Below, in pieces: positions 1 to 6,914 of a stretch of 44,474 nucleotides of DNA (positions are counted from its first letter, which is position 1; every line of letters begins with the position of its first letter). Position numbers and translations under genes: made by a program. Origin of the DNA: a virus; IMG/VR virus record IMGVR_UViG_3300042691_026441, positions 1 through 44,474 of that record, one strand, 5' to 3'. The notes beneath the pieces are model-generated. The model was not told the origin of the DNA. It searched no databases and saw only the letters and a list, made by a program, of their open reading frames with translations.

Positions 1-1
1 C

Positions 2-46
2 CAGCGTGCGAACGCGGTGACGGAATGGCTGATCGTGTCGAAGTGA
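2..46 (+). CDS. Partial CDS, C-terminal 14 residues of a gene entering from the left edge
   Basis: Reading from base 2 gives 14 codons and a TGA at 44-46, followed 3 nt later by the AGGAG of the next gene. The end of the peptide (TEWLIVSK) reads like a real protein end. The 5' part lies outside the window. If the genome is circular, this could be the tail of the gene cut at the right edge (44163), but joining the two ends directly puts them out of frame by one base, so this is only a possibility. Frame 1 is also open here to a TGA at 61-63, so the frame assignment is not certain. Confidence 0.4.
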   Translation, partial: QRANAVTEWLIVSK

Positions 47-59
47 AAAGGAGCGAACG

Positions 60-353
60 ATGAGCACAGACAATACATTGGTTTTTGACCCCTCTCTGGC
101 ACCGCTTCTGACGGGTGCCGAAGTGAAGAAGCTGATCTCGGGTAGCGCCATCGAACAGAACGACCTACTCGAACAACTCGACCGGTATTTGCATCGCTCG
201 CAGTTTGTTCCAGGCGAGGGGAAACACACAACGTTTGTTTCCCGCCGTGTCTATTTGTTCCTCAAGCGTCCGGCCAATCACCGCCGCGGGCGTCGGTTCT
301 GCCGGGGCAAGGGCAACCAGCACACGCCGAAGGGGCGAAGGAGAAAGCGATGA
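60..353 (+). CDS. Small protein of unknown function, basic C-terminus
   Basis: A 97-residue protein I do not recognise. The start is supported by AAAAGGAG 7 nt upstream, and the stop overlaps the next start as ATGA. The first 65 residues look like a folded helical protein (LLTGAEVKKLISG, then LLEQLDRYLHR). From about residue 68 the chain becomes very rich in Arg, Lys and His, ending RRRKR. That resembles out-of-frame translation or an unstructured basic tail, so a small frameshift near 250 cannot be excluded. It sits in the small-gene block that follows the recombination genes if the genome is circular. There are no cysteines arranged as a metal site, no signal peptide and no membrane segment. 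Confidence 0.65.
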   Translation: MSTDNTLVFDPSLAPLLTGAEVKKLISGSAIEQNDLLEQLDRYLHRSQFVPGEGKHTTFVSRRVYLFLKRPANHRRGRRFCRGKGNQHTPKGRRRKR

Positions 354-610
354 GCACCGCAAACCAAACAGACAAGGTTGAGGAGAAGTGGGAAGCGTGG
401 AAAACCCGCTTGATGGAGGCGGCGGCGCATCTGGAAGCGAGGAGCGGCGTGCGGGTGACGGCGTTCCGAGTTTCGCAGAGCGTCGATATTGATTGGGTTT
501 CGCGCACCCGACACCGCTACCGCCAGTACGAGGAGCGCTACACCACAGCGAGATTCTGGCGGACCAAGACCATCACCGAGCAGGATTACAGATTGGGAAG
601 CACATGCTGA
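350..610 (+). CDS. Small hypothetical protein
   Basis: An 86-residue protein of unknown function. AAGGAG at 338-343 gives 6 nt spacing to the ATG, and the start overlaps the previous stop. The N-terminal half is charged and helical (KVEEKWEAWKTRLMEAAAHLEARSG), followed by a short beta-prone, Arg/Tyr-rich part that ends without a clear motif. The downstream gene starts inside its last codons (ATG at 604), which is typical translational coupling in a phage operon. I recognise no domain. Confidence 0.7.
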   Translation: MSTANQTDKVEEKWEAWKTRLMEAAAHLEARSGVRVTAFRVSQSVDIDWVSRTRHRYRQYEERYTTARFWRTKTITEQDYRLGSTC

Positions 611-963
611 CACCATCCCTGTTTGACGCCACAACCCGCATCCCCGACCCATCGCCTCCGGCGAAGGTTGAGCGCCGCCCCCGGGTCGTGAAAGCCAACT
701 ACCGCGATCAGGCCGAGACGTTCATCAAGGAGAACCCCGCTATCTGGTCGGCGTTCGTCCGGTTCGCCCAGGAAGCCGCGGCGTGCGGCGGGGTTATCGG
801 GGCGAAGTTCATCGCCGAGCGGGTGCGGTGGGAGATGCGGGTTGTGAAGCGAGCGCCCGGGTTCAAGATCAACAACAACCACGTGGCGTTTCTCGCCCGT
901 GAGTTGGTCCGGCGGCACCCCGAGTTGGCCGAGCTGATCCGATTCCGCCGCGCGAGATTCTGA
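604..963 (+). CDS. Conserved phage protein of unknown function (FKINNN/HPE type)
   Basis: A 119-residue protein. The frame is open further upstream to 493, but the ATG at 604, overlapping the previous stop, fits the packing of this operon better and drops a nonsense-like extension. From about residue 35 it follows a pattern I know from many small phage and prophage proteins: a helical FIKENPAIWSAF segment, then RVRWEM, then FKINNNHVAFLARELV, then RHPEL. The function of that family is not established. The strongly conserved NNN/ARxL core suggests nucleic-acid or protein binding, but that is inference. It is the last gene before promoter P1. Confidence 0.75.
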   Translation: MLTPSLFDATTRIPDPSPPAKVERRPRVVKANYRDQAETFIKENPAIWSAFVRFAQEAAACGGVIGAKFIAERVRWEMRVVKRAPGFKINNNHVAFLARELVRRHPELAELIRFRRARF

Positions 964-973
964 GCGATTCAAG

Positions 974-1009
974 TTGACAGCATGGAAAGCCGATGGTAAT
1001 CTCATGGAA
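974..1009 (+). promoter_or_regulatory. Promoter P1 with three ATGG repeats every 11 bp
   Basis: TTGACA at 974-979 is followed after 17 bp by TAATCT at 997-1002. ATGG occurs at 982, 993 and 1004, exactly 11 bp apart, covering spacer and -10. The same arrangement occurs at 36821-36856 (P2), in the same register to the -35 box, and the two share TGGTAA, one differing base, then CTCATGGAA. It lies in the gap between 963 and 1042 and would drive 1042-3679. Confidence 0.7.
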
Positions 1010-1026
1010 GTGGGGAGTGCCCCCAC
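1010..1026 (+). promoter_or_regulatory. 5' hairpin at the predicted P1 transcript start
   Basis: GTGGGG (1010-1015) pairs with CCCCAC (1021-1026) around a 5-nt loop. It begins 8 nt after the -10 box, so it would be the first thing in the transcript. P2 has a different-sequence hairpin at the identical offset. The ribosome binding site AAGGAG follows 2 nt later. Confidence 0.5.
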
Positions 1027-1041
1027 CCAAGGAGAATGACC

Positions 1042-1878
1042 ATGGGCAACGTGAATGGACGCGGTTTCGAGATCCCCACCGGCATCCCGATCAATCTGGC
1101 GGGTGAAGCGGACGTGTACGCCGTCGAGGGGTTCGGCAACGCGGCAAGGCGTCTGGCGTTTGTGGCGAGTCAGTGCGGGTTCAGCGTCGAGGTGAACTAT
1201 CGGTTCTCGCGAATCGAGGTGTTTCATCAGAACGGTTTGTTTCACCTGTACTACGACACCATCGGCTTGACGGAAGCGGTGAAGAAGCACAATGCAGACT
1301 TCAACGATCCGTGCCATACCGTCATCTACCGGCGGCCAACTCAAGAGACGCTCGATCTCGCCCGCGCGATCGTTGCGGGCTGGAAGATGTCCGACGTGCT
1401 CGAATACGCGATGGCGCACTACATCGACACGCGCGAGTACCCGCCCGTGGCGGACAGTGAGCAAATGGCGTCTGTTGACGCGTACAACCGCGAAGGGGTG
1501 GCGGCCTACATCGCCGGTCGGCCCGATCTTCGGCGCGTCCAAGCCAAGCAAGACCCCAGCCCGCAACTCGCCAAGATGCCCGCACCCGCGGCGGGTTTGC
1601 GCCCCGGGGTTGTCGTCGAACACCACAACAAGACGTTCAGCGTTGAATGGCCCGAACACCATTTCAGCCTTATGCCCAACGAGCAGACCGCCCGGGCGTG
1701 CGCGAACATCAAAGACTTGTACGACATCGCCTACATGGTGCAGATGTGGGAAGACTCGACCGACGATCACCACGCCGACGTTCGCAAGGTCTTCGGAATC
1801 CCCGACAACATCAACGTCTACGACTTCATTCGCGACCGCCGCCGGGCGGTGCTCTACCGCATCCACGCCGGGCACTGA
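1042..1878 (+). CDS. Hypothetical protein, first gene of the P1 operon
   Basis: A 278-residue protein of unknown function. An ATG at 1036 is only 1 nt from GGAG, whereas the ATG at 1042 has the ideal 7 nt, so 1042 is chosen. The leader AAGGAGAATGACC recurs before two other genes of this operon. The sequence mixes alpha and beta segments, with a first part rich in aromatic residues (NYRFSRIEVFHQNGLFHLYYD) and a C-terminal part with many His and Asp residues (WEDSTDDHHADVRKVFGIPD). A short linker rich in Pro and Ala lies near residues 175-190. I see no motif that names it. Its position directly behind P1 suggests early expression. Confidence 0.75.
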   Translation: MGNVNGRGFEIPTGIPINLAGEADVYAVEGFGNAARRLAFVASQCGFSVEVNYRFSRIEVFHQNGLFHLYYDTIGLTEAVKKHNADFNDPCHTVIYRRPTQETLDLARAIVAGWKMSDVLEYAMAHYIDTREYPPVADSEQMASVDAYNREGVAAYIAGRPDLRRVQAKQDPSPQLAKMPAPAAGLRPGVVVEHHNKTFSVEWPEHHFSLMPNEQTARACANIKDLYDIAYMVQMWEDSTDDHHADVRKVFGIPDNINVYDFIRDRRRAVLYRIHAGH

Positions 1879-1887
1879 TCGGACCGC

Positions 1888-1915
1888 CGCCGAGGGGCTC
1901 ACGAGCCCCAAGGCG
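1888..1915 (+). ncRNA. Intergenic hairpin element, copy A
   Basis: CGCC (1888-1891), GA, GGGGCT (1894-1899), loop CACG, AGCCCC (1904-1909), AA, GGCG (1912-1915). The outer CGCC/GGCG and inner 6-bp stem are separated by a GA/AA internal loop. Copy B at 2894-2922 has the same layout with two compensated base-pair changes. No T-run follows, so it is not a standard terminator. It sits 9 nt after a stop codon. Confidence 0.55.
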
Positions 1916-1946
1916 CTGGCCCGCAAGGCCGCAAAGGAGAATGACC

Positions 1947-2240
1947 ATGACGACGAAGAAGAAGCGGAAGAACGGGTGGAACGCATCAAAAACGAATCAG
2001 CGAAGAGCAACCGAGGGGCTGGACGCGATCTTTCGCAGCACGGGCGAGATTGGCGACGTCACTCACAAGATGATTTCCGATCCGATTGTTCCAGACGATT
2101 TGGCGAAAGAGTATTTCGTTGATCTCGTGACGAACGCGGCGCACGGGCTGGCGTCGCTCAACGTCCCGATCGGCGAGATCCTCGACAGCCTGCACACCGC
2201 CCAGCGCAACTTCACCGGCGAGTTCGTCGAAGGAGAATGA
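1947..2240 (+). CDS. Small hypothetical protein with Lys/Arg-rich N-terminus
   Basis: A 97-residue protein, unknown function. The start at 1947 is chosen over the in-frame ATG at 1941 because AAAGGAG then has normal spacing; the same AAGGAGAATGACC leader is used before 1042 and 2243. The first residues are basic (MTTKKKRKNGW). The rest looks helical and amphipathic, with a conserved-looking FRSTGEIGDVTHKMIS segment and an acidic C-terminus ending GEFVEGE. The stop codon overlaps the leader of the next gene. It follows a 68-nt spacer that carries the copy A hairpin. Confidence 0.7.
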   Translation: MTTKKKRKNGWNASKTNQRRATEGLDAIFRSTGEIGDVTHKMISDPIVPDDLAKEYFVDLVTNAAHGLASLNVPIGEILDSLHTAQRNFTGEFVEGE

Positions 2241-2242
2241 CC

Positions 2243-2443
2243 ATGGCCCACTATGCGACCATCCCGTACGAGGGCAGATACTGCAAGATCCACCGTTTCA
2301 ACGTGCGCGGGTTCATGTCCGCCAAGAACCGGCGCAATCTCAAGCGGTGCTTTATGAAGGATCTCGCCGGGATCAAGTACGACGCACCCCCGCACTATTT
2401 CCACCTGATTGACCGCAAAACCCCCAATCGCACGAAAGGTTGA
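2243..2443 (+). CDS. Small hypothetical protein
   Basis: A 66-residue basic protein of unknown function. The ATG at 2243 follows AAGGAG by 7 nt; an ATG at 2237 overlaps the previous stop but is too close to the ribosome binding site. It contains a central Lys/Arg-rich patch (SAKNRRNLKRCF) and a short acidic/aromatic end. One Cys sits near residue 12 and another near 38, which is not a recognisable metal site. The stop TGA at 2441-2443 lies 2 nt before the next start. Confidence 0.6.
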   Translation: MAHYATIPYEGRYCKIHRFNVRGFMSAKNRRNLKRCFMKDLAGIKYDAPPHYFHLIDRKTPNRTKG

Positions 2444-2445
2444 CC

Positions 2446-2883
2446 ATGGCCCGCAAACCATCCAAGAAACTGATGGACCTGACCAGCATGGGAGTGTCGA
2501 TGTGGGCCGAGTCTATTGCCCAGCGCATCGACAACATCCCCGAACCGTCCGTTCGCGAACGTCTGCACGCTTGGGTAGGGGCGATACTGGTGCGGGCAAA
2601 CGAGGGTGAGCGTGGGTGCCGTCTATCGGCGTTCATGCGACTGATCGTGCGGGAGTGTGACAACTGGAATGGCGACGCTCTACAAGGCTACTCGCGCAGC
2701 ATGATGTTGCGGCATCGTGCTCAACTCATCAGCCTTGCGGCCTGCAACGCCCTTCTCGACTTCGCCGACCACAACAACCACGTCACCCTTTCAGGCAACC
2801 TTGCCGCGGCGGTGAGCCTCGCGCGGGAAGCCCTGACGGGGAAACCACCGGAGCACGAAGGGAAAGGCGGAACACCGGCCTGA
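2446..2883 (+). CDS. Hypothetical helical protein
   Basis: A 145-residue protein that appears almost entirely helical, with no membrane segment. The ATG at 2446 is preceded by GAAAGG at about 6 nt. An upstream TTG at 2440 lies inside the previous gene's last codons and is less likely. The C-terminal tail (from about residue 130) is rich in Lys, Pro and Gly and probably unfolded. I do not recognise a family. It is the fourth gene of the P1 operon. Confidence 0.65.
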   Translation: MARKPSKKLMDLTSMGVSMWAESIAQRIDNIPEPSVRERLHAWVGAILVRANEGERGCRLSAFMRLIVRECDNWNGDALQGYSRSMMLRHRAQLISLAACNALLDFADHNNHVTLSGNLAAAVSLAREALTGKPPEHEGKGGTPA

Positions 2884-2933
2884 CGGTCTTCGCCGCCGAG
2901 GGGGCTTGTGGCCCCCAAGGCGATGCGGACCGT
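2883..2933 (+). ncRNA. Intergenic hairpin element, copy B, with an extra outer stem
   Basis: CGCC (2894-2897), GA, GGGGGC (2900-2905), loop TTGTG, GCCCCC (2911-2916), AA, GGCG (2919-2922), the same plan as copy A at 1888-1915. Here ACGGTC (2883-2888) also pairs with GACCGT (2928-2933) as an outer 6-bp stem. It begins at the stop codon of the previous gene and ends 20 nt before the next ribosome binding site. Confidence 0.55.
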
Positions 2934-2965
2934 CGTTCGCACACACCCTTATCAGGAGCCTCGCC

Positions 2966-3679
2966 ATGTCCATCGCCGACCGCCTCACGCCCGATCAGGA
3001 AGAGAAAGCCACCGCCCTGCTCATCGAGCACGCCAAGCGGCTGCGGTACGCCTTCATCTGCATCGCGCCCCCTGGGAGCCCGTTCGGCCCCATTCTGGTG
3101 GCCCACAGCTTCGATCTGGCCTTGCGGGTGAAAAGCTCGTGGGGCGACGGGACGCGCATCGTGCGTGCCACCGAGGCTTTGGCCGCCGACGCCCTGAACA
3201 GTGCCCTGACGCCCCTCTACCAGCTCGCCGACGCGCTGATGGTCGAACAGGGGTCCAACCCGTCATTCCACCGAATGAACGGCCAGTTCCTCAATGCCCG
3301 CCTCGCCCAAATCGCCGCCGAGGAAGGGGAGGTGTACGAAGACGCCCCAGCCTTCGCCGCGGTCGTGCTCGCAGCCCGCCGCGTGCTGCAAGAAGCGCCC
3401 GAAGCCCAGCGGTCAGAAGCCATGAAGACGCTCGATGACGAGTTGCAGGCGTTCGCCGGGTATCTGGAAGAACGGGCCAAGGCGACGCTCCACACCGCCA
3501 AGGGGGCGATGGATGGGGCACAACCGGCACAACTCACCCCCAAGAAAGATCACAGCGGCGCAGATCTTGCGCTGAGGCCCGTGTTGGGTCGTCCGATGAT
3601 CAAATGCCCACGGTGCCAGCGGGTGACGTTCGCCGACGGGACGTGCTCGGAGTGCCCCCCGCTCGACGTGAAGGCGTGA
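2966..3679 (+). CDS. Hypothetical protein with C-terminal zinc-ribbon-like motif
   Basis: A 237-residue protein. The frame is open to 2906, but AGGAG at 2954-2958, 7 nt upstream, fixes the start at 2966. Residues 1-180 are mostly helical (QEEKATALLIEHAKRL at the N-terminus, a long helix around EAQRSEAMKTLDDELQAF). The C-terminus holds two CxxC pairs (KCPRCQ and TCSECP) that should bind one zinc ion as a ribbon. Such ribbons in phage proteins often bind nucleic acid or a partner protein; which applies here is unknown. It is the last gene before the terminator at 3703. Confidence 0.7.
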   Translation: MSIADRLTPDQEEKATALLIEHAKRLRYAFICIAPPGSPFGPILVAHSFDLALRVKSSWGDGTRIVRATEALAADALNSALTPLYQLADALMVEQGSNPSFHRMNGQFLNARLAQIAAEEGEVYEDAPAFAAVVLAARRVLQEAPEAQRSEAMKTLDDELQAFAGYLEERAKATLHTAKGAMDGAQPAQLTPKKDHSGADLALRPVLGRPMIKCPRCQRVTFADGTCSECPPLDVKA

Positions 3680-3702
3680 CGCCCCCAGCATTCTCCTCCA
3701 GA

Positions 3703-3734
3703 CCCCGGGTGGCTCGTTGCCCCCGGGGTTTTTT
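3703..3734 (+). terminator. Rho-independent terminator ending the P1 operon
   Basis: CCCCGGG (3703-3709) pairs with CCCGGGG (3722-3728), 12-nt loop, followed by six T (3729-3734). It lies 23 nt after the stop at 3679. The tail GGGTTTTTTCATGC is shared with the terminator at 36781. Confidence 0.9.
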
Positions 3735-3740
3735 CATGCA

Positions 3741-3754
3741 CGCTTTTCAAAGCG
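3741..3754. promoter_or_regulatory. Short perfect inverted repeat
   Basis: CGCTTT, TC, AAAGCG, a 6-2-6 dyad between the P1 terminator and the end of the converging minus-strand gene. A second small dyad (AGGGTTTACCCT) is at 3762-3773. They could be protein sites or weak stops for the minus-strand transcript; neither has a T-run in that direction. Confidence 0.3.
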
Positions 3755-3766
3755 GCGGTACAGGGT

Positions 3767-4132
3767 TTACCCTTGGCCCTGGTACATCCACCGCCAATCA
3801 TCCGCGGTGATCGGGGTCGCCACCCACCAACGGCGTGAACCGGCCTTCTCGGTCAGGACCACGGCCCCGGCCAGCGTCGGCCCGCTCGCTTCACGGCGGA
3901 GATCCCTCACCGCCACCCACCCATCCAGCTTGGCGACGATGACCCCGCCCCCCTTCATGGCGCTGCCGATGCGGGTGTAGCGCCCGAAAGTTGTGGCGAG
4001 GCTTTCGGTCGTGCAATCACGCACTCGGCGGAGCGACTGCAGCTCGGCGGGGTGGCGGAGCTGCTCAGCCTGGTCAAAACGCCGGATCTGGTCGGCAAGG
4101 TGCTTCGGGGGCGCGAGGTTTGGAATGGTCAT
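3767..4132 (-). CDS. Lone minus-strand hypothetical protein
   Basis: A 121-residue protein reading from ATG at 4132 down to TAA at 3769-3767. The codons have a strong G/C bias at the third position and the sequence is not low-complexity, so I take it as real; plus-strand frames across it are arginine-rich nonsense. The N-terminal third is helical (LADQIRRFDQAEQLRHPAEL), the rest looks like beta strands ending WRWMYQGQG. No strong ribosome binding site is visible (GGTGAG about 11 nt upstream). It is the only gene against the common direction and its start lies 30 bp from the divergent gene at 4163. That placement fits a regulator or lysogeny/host-interaction gene, but no helix-turn-helix is apparent. 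Confidence 0.65.
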   Translation of the reverse strand: MTIPNLAPPKHLADQIRRFDQAEQLRHPAELQSLRRVRDCTTESLATTFGRYTRIGSAMKGGGVIVAKLDGWVAVRDLRREASGPTLAGAVVLTEKAGSRRWWVATPITADDWRWMYQGQG

Positions 4133-4162
4133 GGGCTATTGTTCTCACCAAGGAGCACCACC

Positions 4163-4744
4163 ATGAGTTGCGGACTTCAACAAGTCGTGTCCATCGGAAT
4201 CGCCAACCAGCTTCAGGCACCATGGAACCCGCTGACCGGTCCCCTGGGCCAGCTCACGGCGTACAACGGGGCTTTGCCTGCGCCGACGGCTGATGTCGCG
4301 GCTCAACCCCAGACGCTCATCAACCAAGGCATCTACCTTGCCCAAACCCCCCTCAAGGGCAAGCTACTCGCGCTGCGGTTCGTGGTTGAAGGCACGCTCG
4401 GGCAGACGTTCACGGGGCGTATCTCGCTCTGGAACCAGCTTGTGACGCCCAGCGCCCCGAACACGGTGCATTGGACCAAGACCCAGCTTGTTGACTTCAC
4501 CGGCGAGGCTGGCGGCATCACCGGCTTCACGGGCGGGCTGTTCAACGCCAACGCACGATGGGCGGCTGGGATCAACGCCAGCAGCGACAACTCGCTTCCC
4601 CCGGCGTTCACGCGCGTGCTCAACCCCGCTGGGGGACCGTCAACGCTCGTCATCGACCCCATGGCGGCGGAGATCATCGAGATCGCTTTGGCGATCGGCA
4701 CGTGCGCCCGCGTTGGGCCTGCCCTGATGGGCGTGAGCGGCTGA
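4163..4744 (+). CDS. Probable virion-associated protein, unknown
   Basis: A 193-residue protein. AGGAG at 4151-4155 gives 7 nt to the ATG at 4163; the open frame upstream to 4052 runs over the minus-strand gene and is not used. The sequence is rich in Gly, Ala, Thr and Asn with alternating hydrophobic residues, as in beta-rich phage structural proteins (GRISLWNQL, LVDFTGEAGGITGFTGGLF). It precedes a likely beta-helix spike and the packaging genes, so a head or tail surface component is plausible. I do not recognise a named family. Confidence 0.65.
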   Translation: MSCGLQQVVSIGIANQLQAPWNPLTGPLGQLTAYNGALPAPTADVAAQPQTLINQGIYLAQTPLKGKLLALRFVVEGTLGQTFTGRISLWNQLVTPSAPNTVHWTKTQLVDFTGEAGGITGFTGGLFNANARWAAGINASSDNSLPPAFTRVLNPAGGPSTLVIDPMAAEIIEIALAIGTCARVGPALMGVSG

Positions 4745-4799
4745 TCGGCGTCGTCGTAGAGCATCCCCCAACCACCACGCACGCAAGGACGCGAGCACA

Positions 4800-6914
4800 A
4801 TGGCCACATACACCTTCGACGGCAACGCTGATCAATGGACCGGGAACAACACCTTCACCGATACGTCGGCGGGAGGCGCGACCATCACCTTGGTTGACGG
4901 CGATATCGTCAACATGTTCGGAAACTACACCGGCAGTTCGGGTTCTCGGAAGATCCGCACGACCGTTGGCGTGCGATTCCAAAACCTACAAGACATTCTG
5001 CCGGGCTCGCGCGGCGCGTGGACGCTCAACGGTTCTGAGAGTGTGGTTGATTTGAATCCGACCGGTCGGCTTTTTGGCCTGACCTGGACCAACCTGGGCG
5101 ACTCGACGTACGAGATCAACTTGCCCGCGAGCTTCTCCGTCGCCAACGGCGGTGTCGGCGCTGTTGCGGTGCGGTTTGACCAGACGCTGGGCACGTTCAC
5201 CAACGGCGCAGACGGTGGGCTTCTCCAACGACGGATCAATGTCGCCGCGATCGTTGCGCCCAACAACCACGTATGGCACTTCAACATCACGACTCGCAAG
5301 CTCACGGTGCGGTCAACGGCGATTGTCGATCCCGATTCCGACATTCGCGTTGTTCTCGGCGAGGTGACGGGCACGGGTACCGACCCGTACGGAACCAACG
5401 GAGCAGCGTTTACCGGCCAGCCTGATGGGATTGCCGGTGGGCCCGGATCGTGGTCGATGATGGAGCTGGGCGGCGTGTCACACGTCTATGGAGGCGTGTT
5501 CTACCTGGGTTCGCCTCGCGGCTCGGGCTACGGCACGCTGTTTATCGGCACGGCATCGCGTGGGTCAACCATCAAGCGGTGCTGGTACTCCAACTGCGGA
5601 TATCACTGCGCGGGGGCAACGGCTGGATCTGGCACGACCGGCATCATCATCGAAGACTGCGTGTTCTCGGGATGCCTGAACCACACGGGTTCAACGTTGA
5701 CGGTGAACTATTCCACCGCGGCAAGCGGGATCAGCGGCGCGAGGGAGCGACGGAATCGGTACATCATCCACGGCGGGTACCTTCCCAACGGTGCCCACCT
5801 TCCGCCCGACGAGGGTTACAGCTACATCGGCGGGATGAACGCCACGTACGCCCACGGTGCTGCCAACTGCGTAGCCGACATGGAAGTGAGCGAATGCACC
5901 TGCCTTGTGGACGAGTCGATGTTTTTGGCCAACAGCGGTCCTCGCCCGAACGCGTGCATCCCGTATCACGTCGGCGAAACGATCGCGTGTCGTGGCAACC
6001 CGCATGACTACCGCAACTACCCCGTGCGCGTCATTGACTGCGTGACGACGGCATGGTCGATGTGGGTTTATGCACCGAACACGGGCACCGGCACGGCCAT
6101 TGCGTTCCACCGATGCTGGCTGCCTTCGGGCACTCACGCACCATCTGCCGGGCTCACGCTGCTCAGCTTTGGAGCAGGATCAGGAGGCAGCTTCGGGATT
6201 GGTGTCAACGCCAACAACGCCCGCGTTCTTCTCAGTGCAACGCTGCTCTCGTCTACCTTGCGGACGGACGCCACGACCGGGTTCGGATTTATCGGGCTTG
6301 GTTCTGGTACGCCGGTGAACAACCGCTTGCACTTCATCAAGTCAACCCTGTTGCACACCGGCAGTTTGTCGGGGCGCTCGGGCGGGGAAGCCCTGATCTG
6401 TCCGCGACACTCCATCACGGCCCAAACGTGCGTGCTCGAAATGCGGTCGTGCGTGCTCGCTTTCACGGACAACGGAACGTACACGGGCACCGCAAACACA
6501 TGGCTGCTGCGGGATCAGTTCGGCGTTCTCACAACCGCTCTTGCGCCGAACGTGCTCCAGTTCTCCGACAACGCGTACTTCATCGGAAACACCAGCACCG
6601 TCTGGGCAAGCAACACACCCAGCTCGACGTACAACAACGTCGCCAAGCTCAGCTCGACAGACCCGGCATCCGTTGGCCTGGACCCCGCGGGCGTCTACGG
6701 CACGTCTCCGGCGTTCGTTGACGGCGGTACCGTCAACACGAATGGACGGCCATCCCCCGCGTTCCTGCTGGCAACTCGAAAGCCCAACTCGCAAATCGTC
6801 AACTCGCTCGCTGGCCGCAACAAACGGCGCGGGAGCAACCCCGGCGTGTATCAGGACTCGCCAGATTTGAACGACATTGGAGGGTCATCCGACCGTGCCC
6901 GCCGCACAGCGTAA
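4800..6914 (+). CDS. Probable right-handed beta-helix protein (tail spike or surface depolymerase-like)
   Basis: A 704-residue protein. AAGGA lies about 10 nt before the ATG. Short repeating turns rich in Asn, Gly, Thr and Val, with lines such as GIIIEDCVFSGCLNHTGS and RVIDCVTTAWSMWVY, are typical of parallel beta-helix coils in pectate-lyase-like folds. Near the C-terminus SPAFVDGGTVN and RRGSNPGVYQ match the usual closing pattern of such helices in surface proteins. It contains an unusual number of Cys residues for a phage spike (about 18 in the central part). In phages this fold is used for host-glycan recognition or cleavage. Catalytic residues cannot be assigned by eye. It lies directly upstream of the terminase, which is unusual for a spike. 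Confidence 0.7.
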   Translation: MATYTFDGNADQWTGNNTFTDTSAGGATITLVDGDIVNMFGNYTGSSGSRKIRTTVGVRFQNLQDILPGSRGAWTLNGSESVVDLNPTGRLFGLTWTNLGDSTYEINLPASFSVANGGVGAVAVRFDQTLGTFTNGADGGLLQRRINVAAIVAPNNHVWHFNITTRKLTVRSTAIVDPDSDIRVVLGEVTGTGTDPYGTNGAAFTGQPDGIAGGPGSWSMMELGGVSHVYGGVFYLGSPRGSGYGTLFIGTASRGSTIKRCWYSNCGYHCAGATAGSGTTGIIIEDCVFSGCLNHTGSTLTVNYSTAASGISGARERRNRYIIHGGYLPNGAHLPPDEGYSYIGGMNATYAHGAANCVADMEVSECTCLVDESMFLANSGPRPNACIPYHVGETIACRGNPHDYRNYPVRVIDCVTTAWSMWVYAPNTGTGTAIAFHRCWLPSGTHAPSAGLTLLSFGAGSGGSFGIGVNANNARVLLSATLLSSTLRTDATTGFGFIGLGSGTPVNNRLHFIKSTLLHTGSLSGRSGGEALICPRHSITAQTCVLEMRSCVLAFTDNGTYTGTANTWLLRDQFGVLTTALAPNVLQFSDNAYFIGNTSTVWASNTPSSTYNNVAKLSSTDPASVGLDPAGVYGTSPAFVDGGTVNTNGRPSPAFLLATRKPNSQIVNSLAGRNKRRGSNPGVYQDSPDLNDIGGSSDRARRTA

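Noticed and set aside
586-2010. A 474-codon minus-strand open frame
   Set aside because: Runs antisense to two plus-strand genes and promoter P1, with no ribosome binding site or recognisable domain.
4119-4142. Possible late promoter TTTGGA/TATTGT before the 4163 gene
   Set aside because: The spacer is only 12 bp and there is no match to the P1/P2 pattern.
3991-4293. Plus-strand open frame over the minus-strand gene
   Set aside because: Arginine/glycine-rich with no structure. The minus-strand frame has the better codon bias.
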